A stretch of 64,000 nucleotides of DNA from contig JAHREC010000062.1 of assembly GCA_020081605.1 (NCBI GenBank), positions 434,001-498,000 of the forward strand, written 5' to 3'. Of the stretch, positions 23,331-34,792 are shown piece after piece. Position 1 is the stretch's first letter. The number at the start of each line of letters is the position of its first letter. The DNA comes from Albifimbria verrucaria (taxonomy: Eukaryota; Ascomycota; Sordariomycetes; Hypocreales; Stachybotryaceae). The position numbers and the translations under genes are program-made. The notes below the pieces were generated by a model, which saw only the letters and a list, made by a program, of their open reading frames with translations, was not told where the DNA came from and searched no databases.

Positions 23331-25687
23331 TCAAGCGAGATCTGTGGATTTCTCCGCCTTTTCAATGATAGGTGGTGGCTTTGGGATGTTTCGTCGGAAG
23401 ATATGGCGCTTGATAAAGTAAGGGAGCCATACTGTCAGCTCATAAGAGATGAAGTTCTTGGTGGGAACCGAGAAAACCTCTGTGGGATGAGTTAGCCAAA
23501 TAAACCAGCCTGCCATTATTGATACTTACGGTCCAACTCCTCTAGCGTGAGCTGCTTAGTCTCTCGGACAAAACAAAAAATCATAAACCATGCAATGAGG
23601 TTAAGCCCGGCGTAAAATCCAACTAGACAAGTTAGCATACAGTGCGGAGGAACGCTGTCTCAGAAATAACGTACAAGCTCCAGTAGGTGTCATGACTGTC
23701 TTCATACGAGGGAATGTCAAACTGAGAACTCCAGCTAAAAGGTAAGGTCAGAAGGTTGCAGGCTTCCCTGTGCTAAATTGACAGTACTCACCGAACGTGT
23801 TGTTGATGCACACTGCCCAGGCCATTCCTTGTTCTCGCTGGATGGTAGGGAATACTTCTGCCGAGTACTGAAATGCGACTGGTCCTTCACCTAAAGAGTA
23901 TGCAATGGTGAAAAGGTAAACGAATCTGGAAAGTTTTCCATTAGCAAAGGAAAATGGATAGCCGGGCTTCGATGGTCTTACAGCACAACTGGTCCGATTT
24001 TAGCACCTCGACTACCCGTATCATTAAGTAATGATAATCCGGCAGCGAGGAGAAAAATACACATGAATGGAAATGTCTAAACGAATGGAATTAGCCAATA
24101 TCGAGCAATATTAGATGCCAAACTCACAGCCAACGTTAAGGTTCTTCGACCTTTCGTGTCAATCAAGAAGAGTGTGGGGATTGTGGCTACGACCTGAATA
24201 GCACCGTATCCCAGAGATGCGTACAACGCTTGAGTAGGGGTGTACCCGACATTTTCGAAGATGGTGGAGCTATAAAACGAGATGACTGCCATAGATCAGT
24301 ATACCGAACACCAATAGAGTGGTCAGGGCTGTGGCTTACTGTTGATACCGCACATCTGTTGCGCGAGCATAACAGTTGAGGCACCGTAGTTTGCACGTCG
24401 AATCCTGGGGACAGAAAAACAGTCCCAAAGTCGAGAAAAATAATTGGATCCGCCGGCTTCCCTCATCTCAACCTCGTAAATAACCCACGAGTAATAAAAG
24501 TCTCTTGCTGCAATAATAGGATGGGCCCTTAATCGACTCATAGACCGGAATCCCTTGGCATGTTTTCCATGCTTCATAAGCCAACGAGGAGATTCTGGGC
24601 AGAAAAATATTCCAACACCGAGAATGAATGATGGTATAAAAGCTGAGCCTAACTGTAGGCGCCAAGCAATATCACCAGCATCTTTGACAATAACGTTTGC
24701 ACAGAAACCCAAGAAGATACCTGTTCAGCACAATATGACGATCAGTACTGTCCAAAGCAGATGCCAAAGAGGTGAGCTTACCAGCTACGACCCAGAGCTG
24801 CCAAAACATGACAAGGGCGCCCCTGATCCTTGCAGGAGCCATCTCAGCGGAGTATATAGGAACAGTGGCGTTCTTTGCACCGATGCCAATACCCATAACG
24901 AATCTGGCGGCAAAGAGTCCCTGCCATGACTTTGCAAATCCCGAGCCGATCGGAGTAGCAGTGAGACAACAAGCTGTGATGAAGATTTCACCTCGTCTTC
25001 CGAAATAGTGGTTTAGAGGGTCTACAATAAAAGCACCACTATAGTCGGATCGTGAGTGGGTGTTTGGGGAGTAACAGAGGGCATAATATTCCACTCACAT
25101 CAAACCAGCTGTAAGGAAGATAATGGCATTGACAATACCAACAATCCACTCATCTTTGCCCGTTCCGGCAATTCCAAACTCTTGGGGAAAGATAGATTAG
25201 CACCATTAGACCCAGTTTGGTCCCATCCTTGGGTAGCGGCTCCGATGGCACATAACGAAATGGAATACCACAACATGGTAGGCCCATGCCATTTGTGGTC
25301 CCTCTCGTAGCTTAAAGCGTTGCGTTCTTCATCAGTAAGGTCACTGATCATCTCGAACCGCTCTGGATCTCGGGCAACGAGGGCCGCTCGACCGAATAGA
25401 TCGGCATGCTCAGCCATACCATGCGACTCGGCGAAGACCCGGGCATCAGCTGCAGCTTGGTTGGGACTTTTGCGCTGGAGCGTGGAAGGAGGTATTAGTT
25501 ATCTTGCATAGACAATAACATGTGATGAGAACGGAAATGCAATTATTGGGCGTAAATACCTTCAGGGGTTCTCGACGATATTCAGGGCGACGGACTCCCT
25601 CCGGCCGGTGCCATCGGATTGAGCCGGAAGCTCGCGCTTCTCGTCGTGAGCGACTTGCCCAGTATCTGCGGATAAATCCTTGTTCAT
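23331..25687 (-). CDS. MFS sugar porter
   Basis: A 12-TM major facilitator of the fungal sugar porter family that would carry a hexose, polyol or similar sugar with H+ across the plasma membrane. Signatures seen are [20 protein letters not shown], the loop 2-3 motif [21 protein letters not shown] after TM6, the IDTKGRR loop, and [14 protein letters not shown]. The start at 25687 gives [11 protein letters not shown] and is the usual type of N-terminus; the first intron is 25475-25559. About eight more short introns break the rest (for example GTGAGT at the end of ITAGLI, GTAAGC after WVVAG). The stop follows AEKSTDLA. Frame breaks at G-runs 25565-25568 and 25184-25187 need one base each. CreA-type sites and a TATA box lie upstream. 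Confidence 0.8.
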
Positions 25688-25786
25688 GATAACTGACTTT
25701 AGCTTTATTTGTCACTGGAAGAGCCGCGGTCTAGATGACAAAGAAGAGCACATGGCATTATACGATGTACCGGTCAGGGGCTTGGC

Positions 25787-25796
25787 TTATATATAA
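25787..25796 (-). promoter_or_regulatory. TATA box of the sugar porter gene
   Basis: On the minus strand it reads TATATATAAG, about 100 bp upstream of the ATG at 25687. Confidence 0.55.
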
Positions 25797-25828
25797 ACAT
25801 TCCCATACTCCTTCACAGCAGCCAAAAA

Positions 25829-25863
25829 CCCCAGATCCTACCCCGCTCTGGGGCGTTCTGGGG
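25829..25863. promoter_or_regulatory. Cluster of four CreA/Cre1-type sites
   Basis: Four SYGGRG matches lie within 35 bp: CTGGGG (minus, 25829-25834), GCGGGG (minus, 25841-25846), CTGGGG (plus, 25848-25853) and CTGGGG (plus, 25858-25863). They are just upstream of the TATA box of a sugar porter. Closely spaced pairs are the functional form known for Cre1/CreA, so carbon catabolite repression is likely. This is inference. Confidence 0.6.
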
Positions 25864-27215
25864 ACGTTGAACCAATTTTCCTTTCTGGAGTGTAGCGTGC
25901 ATGGCTTTCTCCAGAATATCCTGAATCGATTGGAGTGTGGTCCACTACAATGGCCAACCGGCGCGCTCCGAGCACATATCCTTTGGTCCTCCTTTGCCCC
26001 CTAATTATGTCATAACCACATCGTTATTCGATGTGAGATTCAACTAACAGTTAGTTTTCATTGGTGGCCTCGACCTCCAGCACTAATTTGAGGTGGCACT
26101 GAAAATGAGATGGAGTGGTATTCAACGTTTGTACTAGCACTGGCTCCTCGATCGACAAACCCCCATGGCACTAGTGCGCTTCAATGATTGTGCCTTAATA
26201 GCAGATGACCACTAGGTATGGAGAAATGGCCCACAAGTGTTAAGATGCTAACCCCAGCGTCTGTCGTACCAAAATGCTTGTTCCCACCACTCGGCTACGG
26301 CATGTGCACAAAGACGGGCCCGTTCTTTTCATGCATCTGACGTACAATGCCATTCCACCTAGCCATAATCATGTTAGCATATGGCACTTTTGGGTGTGCT
26401 CCATCCGGATCATAACGCCCTCGCGCTTCCGTCGGGCCTTCGGTAATAACTTGAAGACGAATTTTAGCGAGGATATTTGGTGGCAAGTGGGTAAAGAATC
26501 GCTACCACGAATTAAAGGACTCATTGCTCCGAGAATAGGACCGGTGATGCCGAGACATATTTCACACGGGAGATTTGGACCATCTGACCTATGCGCCGTC
26601 TGTCTTGCTTGCTCGGACGTTCGTTACTATAGCTCTAAGTATCAGAAGCTTTAGGCTTTACACTTTGCGCTGCAACTACACCTCACTTCAGGATACTAAT
26701 CAGAAGACTAGGCCTGATGTTTAGATGGGCTACACTGAAGATCTATCCAACGTTGTTTAGTCATTCTCGCGTTGTTCCTCCAACGTGATGCGTACGATTA
26801 AGAATGAAACGATACATGTTGTGTCGCCACATAAAAATAACTCAAGGCGTGGGTCAAAAGGTTGGCCAGGTGAAGGCGCAGTATTTTGGAAACCAAACCA
26901 CTGAAAATATCTTAGTTCTTGCAAACCAAAGGATTGCATAAGCGCATCTCTAGACTTTGTCACGAGAAGTTGCAGCCATCATCACCGTCTGAGCTAGAGA
27001 AGGACTGCCCATGCACCCAATGCCGTTGTTTGAAGCTCTACTGCAGAAACTACCCTCTGTCTACAGCAAATTTAATAAGAATAAGTGGAAGAATTTCATC
27101 ATAAAACCATAGAAGGGTTATGGATGAGAAGAGCAGAAGGATTTGATCGGATTTATTTAGAGAACAAGAGTAACGATAGCCGTTGATATTGAACAGCGAC
27201 GTCTCTTTAATCCAA

Positions 27216-28310
27216 CTAATTCGTCGCATGTGCGAAGTCTAGAACTGCGACTCGACCCCTGGAGCCGGAAGCCCAGCACACAGAACCGTCAAGACACTCT
27301 ACACTATCGAAAGTTCCGTTATCAAAACTATGCCATGATCTTCCTCCATCGAGAGAATAGTCAGACCCTGTTGGACCTACAGCAAGTGCTGTGTTGCAAA
27401 GTCCAGGAACCCATGAAGCTCCTGATCTGTATCCACCTGGGAACTTGTCTGACGGCACCCATGTAGCACCTCCATCTTTTGACCACGCCGCGTTCGCCGT
27501 CGCTCCTGTGGGGTTCTGAAAATCACCTCCCACAGCCAGTCCATGAGTGCCATCACGAAAGGTAACAGAGAAGACACCACCAGCGGAGCCACCGGCAATG
27601 GAGCTGTTAGAAACCTCCCAATCATGGCCATTGGGACTCCTGAAAATACGACCGGGGTCCACACCACCAGAAGCAAGGTACCAGCGTCCAGCAGTAGTGG
27701 CCAGGCATGTTCCACTTGCGGCGAAACCAAACTCACCGGGCAAGGCTTCTGGCATACCAGCCGGATCAACTATGCTCCAGGTCTTGCCGCCATCTAGGGT
27801 TTCTATGAGCCGAAACCGCCCATCAACAGGATCACTCATGGCCAACCCGCGCTCCTGGGTCTCAAATGCTAGGCAATCATAGAATGCCGCAGCCTCTAGG
27901 TTTGTGAAGGACTGTACCCAGGATGCACCGCCATCACTCGTGATATAGATGCGCGAATCGCTCGATTCACCAATGGAAAGGATGACTGCCGTGTCAGATG
28001 ACCAGGCCTGGATGTCACGGAACTCGAGGTCTTGGTCATCCTCGGACAAAGCTGGCCCAACAGCAGTCCAGGAGGCTCCGCCGTCCGTGGTACGTAGAAC
28101 TGTACCATGCGTTCCAGATATCCAGGCAATCTTATCAGATACAGGTGACAGGCCGCGGAATTGCTCTTGGGTGCCGGTAGGAGTCAAGGTCCAGGACAAT
28201 TGAAGATTTGGCGCTCTTGCTGAGGTGATGGGTGTAGCTAGAGATTGAGCCGTTAAGGCACCAATCAAGAGGAGCCGTTCCGCGAGCTTGTGAGAGGCAA
28301 CCATTGTCAT
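27216..28310 (-). CDS. Secreted BNR-repeat beta-propeller protein (sialidase/Ycf48-like fold)
   Basis: An intact, intronless secreted protein of about 364 residues. The start at 28310 gives a signal peptide (ASHKLAERLLLIGALTAQSLA). Six BNR/Asp-box repeats of SxDGGxxW type can be seen: TTDGGASWT, TSDGGASWV, TLDGGKTWS, SPNGHDWEV, SKDGGATWV and SLDGGRSWH. This predicts a six- or seven-bladed propeller. Sialidase catalytic residues such as an RIP motif are not evident, so enzymatic sialidase activity is not supported. Homologues are often just labelled oxidoreductase or BNR protein. The role is unknown; extracellular binding is possible. No frame break occurs, unlike most neighbours. Confidence 0.75.
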   Translation of the reverse strand: MTMVASHKLAERLLLIGALTAQSLATPITSARAPNLQLSWTLTPTGTQEQFRGLSPVSDKIAWISGTHGTVLRTTDGGASWTAVGPALSEDDQDLEFRDIQAWSSDTAVILSIGESSDSRIYITSDGGASWVQSFTNLEAAAFYDCLAFETQERGLAMSDPVDGRFRLIETLDGGKTWSIVDPAGMPEALPGEFGFAASGTCLATTAGRWYLASGGVDPGRIFRSPNGHDWEVSNSSIAGGSAGGVFSVTFRDGTHGLAVGGDFQNPTGATANAAWSKDGGATWVPSDKFPGGYRSGASWVPGLCNTALAVGPTGSDYSLDGGRSWHSFDNGTFDSVECLDGSVCWASGSRGRVAVLDFAHATN

Positions 28311-28937
28311 AAAGCTACTGCACAGGCAATATGTTAAGAGCACGAGACAACGAACTGTGAAAGAGGAAGAAGATGAATGTTGGCAACAAAGACGGTAAGC
28401 TAAAGACGTCGTTATCGCTCCACTGTTCCTTTAGTGGTGATACACGACCTTCCTTTTTGGGTAATTGAGGAGCAAGCAACTTACCCTGCAAGTAATGAGC
28501 TCGTCTACCTGTTTAATTCATGTGGCTGGGGAATGGAGCTTAGCATTTCTTGCATTAAAGTCAAGATGGTGATGAAAAGTGCCACATTTGTCAGAGAAAG
28601 AGATTTTATAACAGGCTCGACGATGTCCCCTGTCGAGAGAAATACTGTCATCGTACCGATTCTATGTGCTAAGCAGAATCTCCATGGCAGGCGTATAGAC
28701 TGATTACGAGGTGGATATATCTTGAAGTAAAAAGAGGCAGGGATCAGGAGCCAAGTGAATGTGTCTATTTCAAGGCTAGAAGAATTATGGCAATACCAAT
28801 TGGAACCATTGTGAAATCTTCATCTCAAGGCTTACCAAAATATATTGTTGGAGATGTTGGGCTCATGCAGTTTCAAGCGCATGATGTACTATTTCTTTTC
28901 TTGGATGTAATCTAATTGTGTGTTACATTTTCAGCCA
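28311..28937. other. Intergenic region
   Basis: Upstream region of the BNR gene and 3' flank of the GFA gene. Nothing recognisable. Confidence 0.5.
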
Positions 28938-30109
28938 CTATTTTGCCTTATTTTCTTCCGCAGCCTTTCTTTGGAAGGACTTAGGATATCCCCGTTCAAT
29001 CCTCCATGCCTCGGCATTGCGTTGCACAGACGTCATGAAATCTTCTCTCCATCCTCCTTTGACATCTCCTAGATTTCCAATAGATGAGCCAAAGTCCCAA
29101 GTCAGGAGACTCTCCGCCCTTGCGCCCTCCGGAGCCACTAACAAACCTGCAGCCAGATCCACCATGTCCGGTCGGTCGTCAACGGCGTAGAAGACGGACG
29201 CTGAGCAGTTTGAGCAGAAGTACCGTTGCACGTCTGGTGAGCTTTCGAAAAAGGCTAACGTTCCAAGACGAGGATCTCCTTTCCCGCTCAACACGGCTTG
29301 TTTGAGGGAGATTGTATCTTGCGGAAACCCCGCTTGGCCATCAAGTTCTTTGCCATTAGGGGCAAAGCCGAGATGCTTAACAAGCACGAATGTCCAGTGG
29401 ACTAAATCGATCCCAAACATCCCTCGGCAAGAATTGCATGCATCGAATTTGCAAATATGCTTCCAATTCTGGGGTCAACGAACCAAGGGGTGCTGGCGCC
29501 TGCTTTCTGCTGGCTGCTAAAGTCTGAATCTCCTCGACGAAGGACGAGATTGACGCCTCGGCAGTGGCAGTGGACGGCGAATGTATCCGGCCCAGTCTTG
29601 TCATTCGAAGTCATTAAATCTTCCAGAGGTGGCCAGTTTCCGTCCAGCTCATCACTCTTGTTTCGGGCACCTTTCCAACGTCGCGCAGGAGTACCGTCTG
29701 CGTTCACATTGATCAGCCAGGAGTGGCCCCACCATCCAGTGTATCGCCAACAAAGATATGGTCGACGATTTTTATCAACCCCGGCTCTTCATGATTCAAC
29801 AACGCGCCCAGGAACACTCCAATGCTCTGAGGTTTGTCGGGGAAGTGCTCGGAGAAGAACATTGTCGTTGAACAAATACCACAAAAAGAACATCGACGTT
29901 ACGAGAGAACTGATATTTCTTCAAGGAAGAGCTGAGAATCTCTTCCATAGGGCCATGCCATGGCGCATCGCTGGTGTAGAGAGCCCCGTCTGGTGTCTGC
30001 ATGATGTGCAGTGGCAGTACGAAGCTTTGAGGGGCAACATAGATCGCTGAACAGAGGTTGTGAATGTATGCGCATGGCACAAGCACTGCGCGGTAATTTC
30101 AACAGACAT
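28938..30109 (-). CDS. Tandem GFA-domain protein (CENP-V/GFA zinc family)
   Basis: A protein of about 390 residues with two GFA domains, the fold of glutathione-dependent formaldehyde-activating enzyme. Domain 1 has zinc motifs QCLCH, YCHCTSC and FCGICS. Domain 2 has VHCHCRG, DACNSCRG and YFCSNCS, so both sites look complete. The start at 30109 (MSVEITAQCLCH) puts domain 1 at the very N-terminus. Four frame breaks are each fixed by one base: C-run 29984-29987, A-run 29883-29887, C-run 29727-29730 and G-run 29471-29474. No intron was needed. GFA proteins bind glutathione adducts, but most fungal members have no proven substrate; the cytosol is the likely location. Confidence 0.75.
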
Positions 30110-31781
30110 TTTTGTTTGCAGTAACGCGTCTCAAAGGCTAACGAAAGTTCGGGACAAAATTCATGTCTTCCTGGTACGAGCAGCGAGTCGTGATAATGGC
30201 AAGATATTTGAAGTGTCATTAGTAGGGCGCGCAACGATGCGGGGTTCACGATGGTGGGTAAATGATTGACGTTATAGTGGCTGCCCGTATTGCTCGTAAT
30301 ATTGTGTCTCGAATATTTTGAGTCTAAACTACCAACACATACGTACAATCACTGCTGCTAAGCTCAGGCTGCCCAAGTTGCTGTCATTATGCAGCTTCTT
30401 CTATCCTTGTAGATCATGTTCATGTGATCATGTGGTGTGGATGAGAGAGTAGAATTGGCTTCGCTTGCTTCATGGAGACATTGTTTTAAAATTACTGTTC
30501 GCTGTTGCAGCAAGTCATGACATCATAAATCTTGGTTTCGGTATTATTAAAATCGATATGGGGAATATTAGGCAGCCTACTCAAAGTAGGTAAAAGAGGA
30601 GTCGTCGAAACATATGCAAACTCCGAAACGATTTACTAGGATATTGTTTGCTTCTCGTTCTAAAAGCCAAAGCCCTTGAATCAAACAGGCTCTCTAACGA
30701 TGAGTTCCATCGATTCCTGGGTTTACAAACTGGAAACACCTTTTTATTCAAAACTTAAGAGAACGTAGCTCGAGAACTGTTGTTACTAGGATTTTTCACA
30801 GGACTGGAAACAGAAAGCATCATGCATCGGTCAGTGTTTTGCACGCGAAAGACCGCAGAACTAGTCTCTTGGGCTTAAGAAACCCAAGCGCATATCACTT
30901 GGAAAGGCCAAATGAGATATGTCGGCCACAAGTCCATTCATTTCTATCACCACGTGATAGAGCAAACAAGCTCTTTTACCCGAGCTTCAGCTATACTAAG
31001 TATTCTCTTATGAACAACCAATCAGTATCTACGAACATCCCTCGAAAATTCAAATGGGATGGACTAGCCTGTCTAAAGCGAGTTGTTATTCTGATAGTCC
31101 ATCATCAACGTCGGCCCATCATTATTGAAGTTGGAGGGCCAGTATTCGGACAACGTCGGCATGCTACGGCTTAACAGAATAGAAGCATCTTGAAGCAGAC
31201 CGAAACATGCTCGGCAAGATTCCTGCCCCAGAGTCCCCAGAATCTGATCTTGGCATTAGACACTCTCGGCCACTAGTAAGTTGCTTAAGGAGAATTTGCT
31301 TGGAGATCCACAATTGCACCCTTAGATAACCATTATCAAAGGAAATCTTGGGGTCACGACAAAGCCAAGATCTCAATCTCACCGAAGGCTTGAGAATCAA
31401 CAAATCATATTTCAATTACGTATCTCATCCTTGGTTCAATTTGCGCTCTATCATACTTGGCGGGCAGACTTTCTCATCCACCTTCCAACCGGTAAAGCTT
31501 GGCGGCTCTCCCAGTGTCTTGGCACCTCATAATAAGTCTTGGATTTGGTCATCTTTTACCTCGATGGGTTAGGTATCCAAGACAATGGGTTGGGGTTTTG
31601 TATAAGCCAAGAAACTGCCAACCAAACCTCAGCACGCGAGCTGTGGGGCTTCACGGGGTATATCTTGGTCCTCCAGTCCCCTTTTCTGGGTAGGCTTGCG
31701 TGGCTTGTCTCCTGCTCTGTTTACGCTCAGGCTTGGATTGTACCTCTGCTTTCAGCTTCTGTTGCAATTCAGTTAGTCCTC
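30110..31781. other. Divergent promoter region
   Basis: It lies between the GFA gene and the symporter. No credible gene is seen. The right half is unusually rich in CTTGG/CCAAG pentamers, with six full PacC-type GCCAAG sites (annotated separately). Confidence 0.5.
31249..31611 (+). promoter_or_regulatory. Cluster of six PacC-type GCCAAG sites
   Basis: GCCAAG or its complement CTTGGC occurs at 31249-31254, 31364-31369, 31456-31461, 31498-31503, 31518-31523 and 31606-31611, that is 171-533 bp upstream of the symporter ATG. The shorter core CTTGG/CCAAG occurs 13 times between 31249 and 31736, where about one is expected by chance. GCCARG is the known binding site of the ambient-pH regulator PacC/Rim101. 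Alkaline-pH control of the symporter is inferred. Confidence 0.65.
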
Positions 31782-33374
31782 ATGTCTTCAACCGAAGGAG
31801 CGAGGAATGCTAGCCAGCATGGAATTGACCCAGCAGGGCCGCCTGCTCAGCCCTACCCGAGCCCTGACATAAAGGTTGATGGGTCGGACGACTTCAAGCA
31901 AGTCCAGTCATCCCAGTCATCACCTTCCGAGGATGAAACCACAGAGAACGTGAAACGTCCCTGGTGGTACTCCATCAAGGAGCCTGGCTCCGCGACCCAA
32001 ATTATTCTAGCAGCCATTCTCGCCATCGGAATCGGTATGGCTGTCGTTTCAACAACAGATGAAGTGCCACAAGCCGCTATTGACATAATCGGAATACCTG
32101 GATCCCTTTGGCTTCGTGCCCTTAAATGTGTTGGTATGGAACGATGATCCTCTTCCGCCATAATCAACAACTAACGAAACATAGTCTTGCCTCTCATTAT
32201 CACCGCCATCATCATTTCAATGCAGAGACTCAAGGCGCTCGCCGGAGACAGTAAGAAACTGGCTTGGTGGACCATCGGATACTACGTGGCGACTACGCTT
32301 TTGGCCATCGCGGTCAGTACACTCCTAACCGCTCTTGTCTGGGCACCAAGATTCGTTAGGGCCGATGAAGAGAGCCTGAGAATCAGCGACGCAGAGCAAA
32401 AGAAGATAGACGAAACACCAAAGTATACGATCTCGGAAAGTGTTGTCAACCTCTTTGAGAGCTTCGTCACCGACAACTTCGTTAAGTCTTTGGCCAATGC
32501 TGAATTGCTGGCTGTTTTGGTCGCATCTTTTGTTATTGGTCTATTGTTGAGGCATGACTCGTCAATTGTGAAGGCTGTTCATGAGGTTGATGCCATTGTC
32601 ACCGTGGTCATCACCTTCTTGATTGAAAAGGCGCCTTATGGTGTATTTTCATTGATTTTGTCCAATCTTTTCACTCTGGATTTGGCAACAATGGGTGAAA
32701 GTCTTGGATTTCTCATTGCTGGCGCATTGACCAATTTCTTCATCCATCTTTTCATCGTGCTGCCGATTCTCTTCATCATTCTTGCTAGAATAAACCCCTG
32801 GAGCTACTGGCTTTCCTGTTCAGCGGCGTGGATCACTGCCTGGGGTTCAGCCTCTTCAGCTGGCACCCTGCCTGTGACAATCAGGGTTGTTCGTGAGCGC
32901 GGTGTGCCTGAGGTCATCAACGATTTCGCAGTTCCTCTGGGCTGCTTAATCAACATGGACGGGTATGTCTTCGAGCCTTGTTCATCATCCCTTGGGAGCT
33001 ATACCAGAGCACATGCTAACTTTTGCAGAACTGCCATTTACTTCCCAATTGCCGTGACGTTCTTGGCGAGAACTCAGGGCATTGACATTACAGCAGTCCA
33101 GTACATCATCGTAGTGTGTCTTTCTACATTGGCGTCAATTGGCACGACGCCCATCCCCAGTGCATCACTCGTGCTCATCATCATGATAGCACAGAGCATC
33201 AATATTCCGTTGACTGGCATGTATGCAGTTATCGTCGCGATCGATTGGTTCTTGGATCGCTTCCGCACGGCCTTGAACGTGTCAGGCGATTGCTTTGCTG
33301 CCAAAATTATTGAGAAGCAGACTGGCATCAAGGATGAGGATGTTGCTGCTCGTGCGGCAGAGAAGTTCTGTTAG
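31782..33374 (+). CDS. Dicarboxylate/amino acid:cation symporter (DAACS, SLC1-like)
   Basis: A plasma-membrane symporter of the DAACS family, using an H+ or Na+ gradient to import glutamate, aspartate or C4-dicarboxylates. Diagnostic motifs are SSAGTLPVT (hairpin 1, bacterial SSSATLP), NMDGTAIY (TM7) and GTTPIPSASLV (hairpin 2). The start at 31782 yields a Ser/Pro-rich cytosolic N-terminus of about 70 residues before the first TM. Introns are 32134-32184 (GTATGG, branch CTAAC) and 32963-33028 (GTATGT, branch GCTAAC). The frame is unbroken. The upstream region is packed with PacC-type sites, which fits uptake of ionised acids being pH-controlled. Eukaryotic members outside animals are uncommon but known in filamentous fungi. 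Confidence 0.85.
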
Positions 33375-34002
33375 TTAGTGCTCAGATGTCTTTAGCATTC
33401 AATTCACGCATTATCCCCATGAATGTTCATACCCGGTAAAAGCGTCTTGTCCAACCATCGCCATGTGTAATCCACTTCCCCTGCTAAAGCGACGGTAACA
33501 TTCTAGATGCTTATACACGGCTACCCAAGGTTAAGCCTAACTGGTGTAGATCTAGGTTGCTGTAAGGGGCGCAGCCGGTATGTGGGGATCCCCTGCCACC
33601 ATGAATTGCCGAGACTAGCACGTCATTGATTTACAGCCCAGTGCTCGATTCTGCTGGGGTTTGCGCTGACTTCGATCGTAGCACACAATTACCCATCGAT
33701 GATGCGGCTGGTAAATACGCGGCCAGCACAAGCTGCCGGCATGTCAATCCAAGACATTGCCGCTACGTCAATGGCCCATACAATGATGAACTTGTGCATC
33801 GATTTCGCACCTCGGTATCCTTGGCGTTCCGAGATGCAATTCAAGCTGTATACAGACGCGAAGGCGATGCGAAAGAGGCTTTATTTATACCTTCGGCGTC
33901 CTTCAAAGTAGTTCCAATCATCCATCTTCCAACCATTCTCATTTGCAAGTGTGAACTACGAAACAAGTGCTTTTTAATCCGATTATTGTCCATTCGTACA
34001 TT
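33375..34002. other. Intergenic region, lipocalin promoter
   Basis: It contains a 10-bp palindrome GGGGATCCCC (33584-33593) and a TATA-like element near 33881. No gene. Confidence 0.45.
33881..33890 (+). promoter_or_regulatory. TATA-like element of the lipocalin gene
   Basis: TTTATTTATA lies about 113 bp upstream of the lipocalin ATG. Confidence 0.4.
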
Positions 34003-34792
34003 ATGCGTCCTCAAATCGCGTTGGCACTCGCCTCAACAGCAGCTTCTGCGCATGCTGCATCGAACGATACGACGCCGAAAATCCCAAGCGTCGTGCCATC
34101 AATCTGGGACGGCCACTGCTTCTACCCCACGGCCGACAGTGGTTTCCAGTTGAGTCGTACCTTGGTCGTTGGTATCAGGTCGCAGGGACCCTTGCCCCAT
34201 TCACCGCTGGCTGCAAGTGCATCTATGCGCAATATGCACTCAACGTACGTGAACGTCGAATAGAGCCACCATTAGCTTTTCACACCTTTGACTTATTAAC
34301 ACTCATTCATTTAGAACGACGGAACTGTGCAAGTCAACAATACTTGTGAGGCGAGGGGTCAAGCTGTGAACATTCTCGGCACCGCCTCCCCGGCTGATGC
34401 GTCCTACGGCGTTGCGGGTGCCTTCAGGGTACAATTCCCTGGACAACCAGGCGAGCCTTGTGCCGGTCCAAACTACATTGTGCAAGGTATGAGGATTTCA
34501 AATAAGCTTAAATTTTGTTGTTAAGGCATGTTAAAAGGCTAACGCAACTGGGTCACACAGACTATGCCAATGACATTGCCATTGTACAGGCGAGCAATTT
34601 CTCAACTCTCTTTGTACTAAGCCGAGAGCAACATTTGGAGGATAAGGTCTTAGATGTGAGTCATTCTTTCGGGTCCGAAAGGAATGCATTGACTAAATCA
34701 TTACGCAGGCATGGATCAAGCGAGCTGGTTTGCTTGGCTCCAATCTTGACAAGGTGGTCAAGACTGATCAGACAGATTGCAAATTCACTTAG
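34003..34792 (+). CDS. Secreted lipocalin (apolipoprotein D-like)
   Basis: A secreted single-domain lipocalin of about 190 residues. A signal peptide (MRPQIALALASTAASAHA) is followed by the lipocalin signature LGRWYQVAG, then CKCIYAQYAL, NNTCEARGQA and the C-terminal WIKRAG region. Four exons are joined by introns at 34245-34314, 34487-34560 and 34656-34708, all GT..AG and in phase. One frame break at CC 34146-34147, just before the GxW motif, is fixed by one base (FPVESYLGRWY). Lipocalins bind small hydrophobic ligands; the ligand here is unknown. The cysteines suggest two disulfides. Confidence 0.8.

Larger units (their letters stand above)
25688..27215. other. Long promoter/intergenic region
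   Basis: It holds the sugar porter promoter and the 3' flank of the BNR gene. A minus-strand open stretch at about 26290-26500 has protein-like composition but no start, domain or neighbour that would support a gene. Confidence 0.45.

Noticed and set aside
26274..26654. 126-codon open frame on the plus strand
   Set aside because: Overlaps the more protein-like minus-strand stretch and has no family feature.
20174..30109. A co-regulated gene cluster on the minus strand (DUF899, cupin, sugar porter, BNR, GFA)
   Set aside because: No biosynthetic core enzyme or shared pathway and wide promoters between genes; a shared strand alone is weak evidence.
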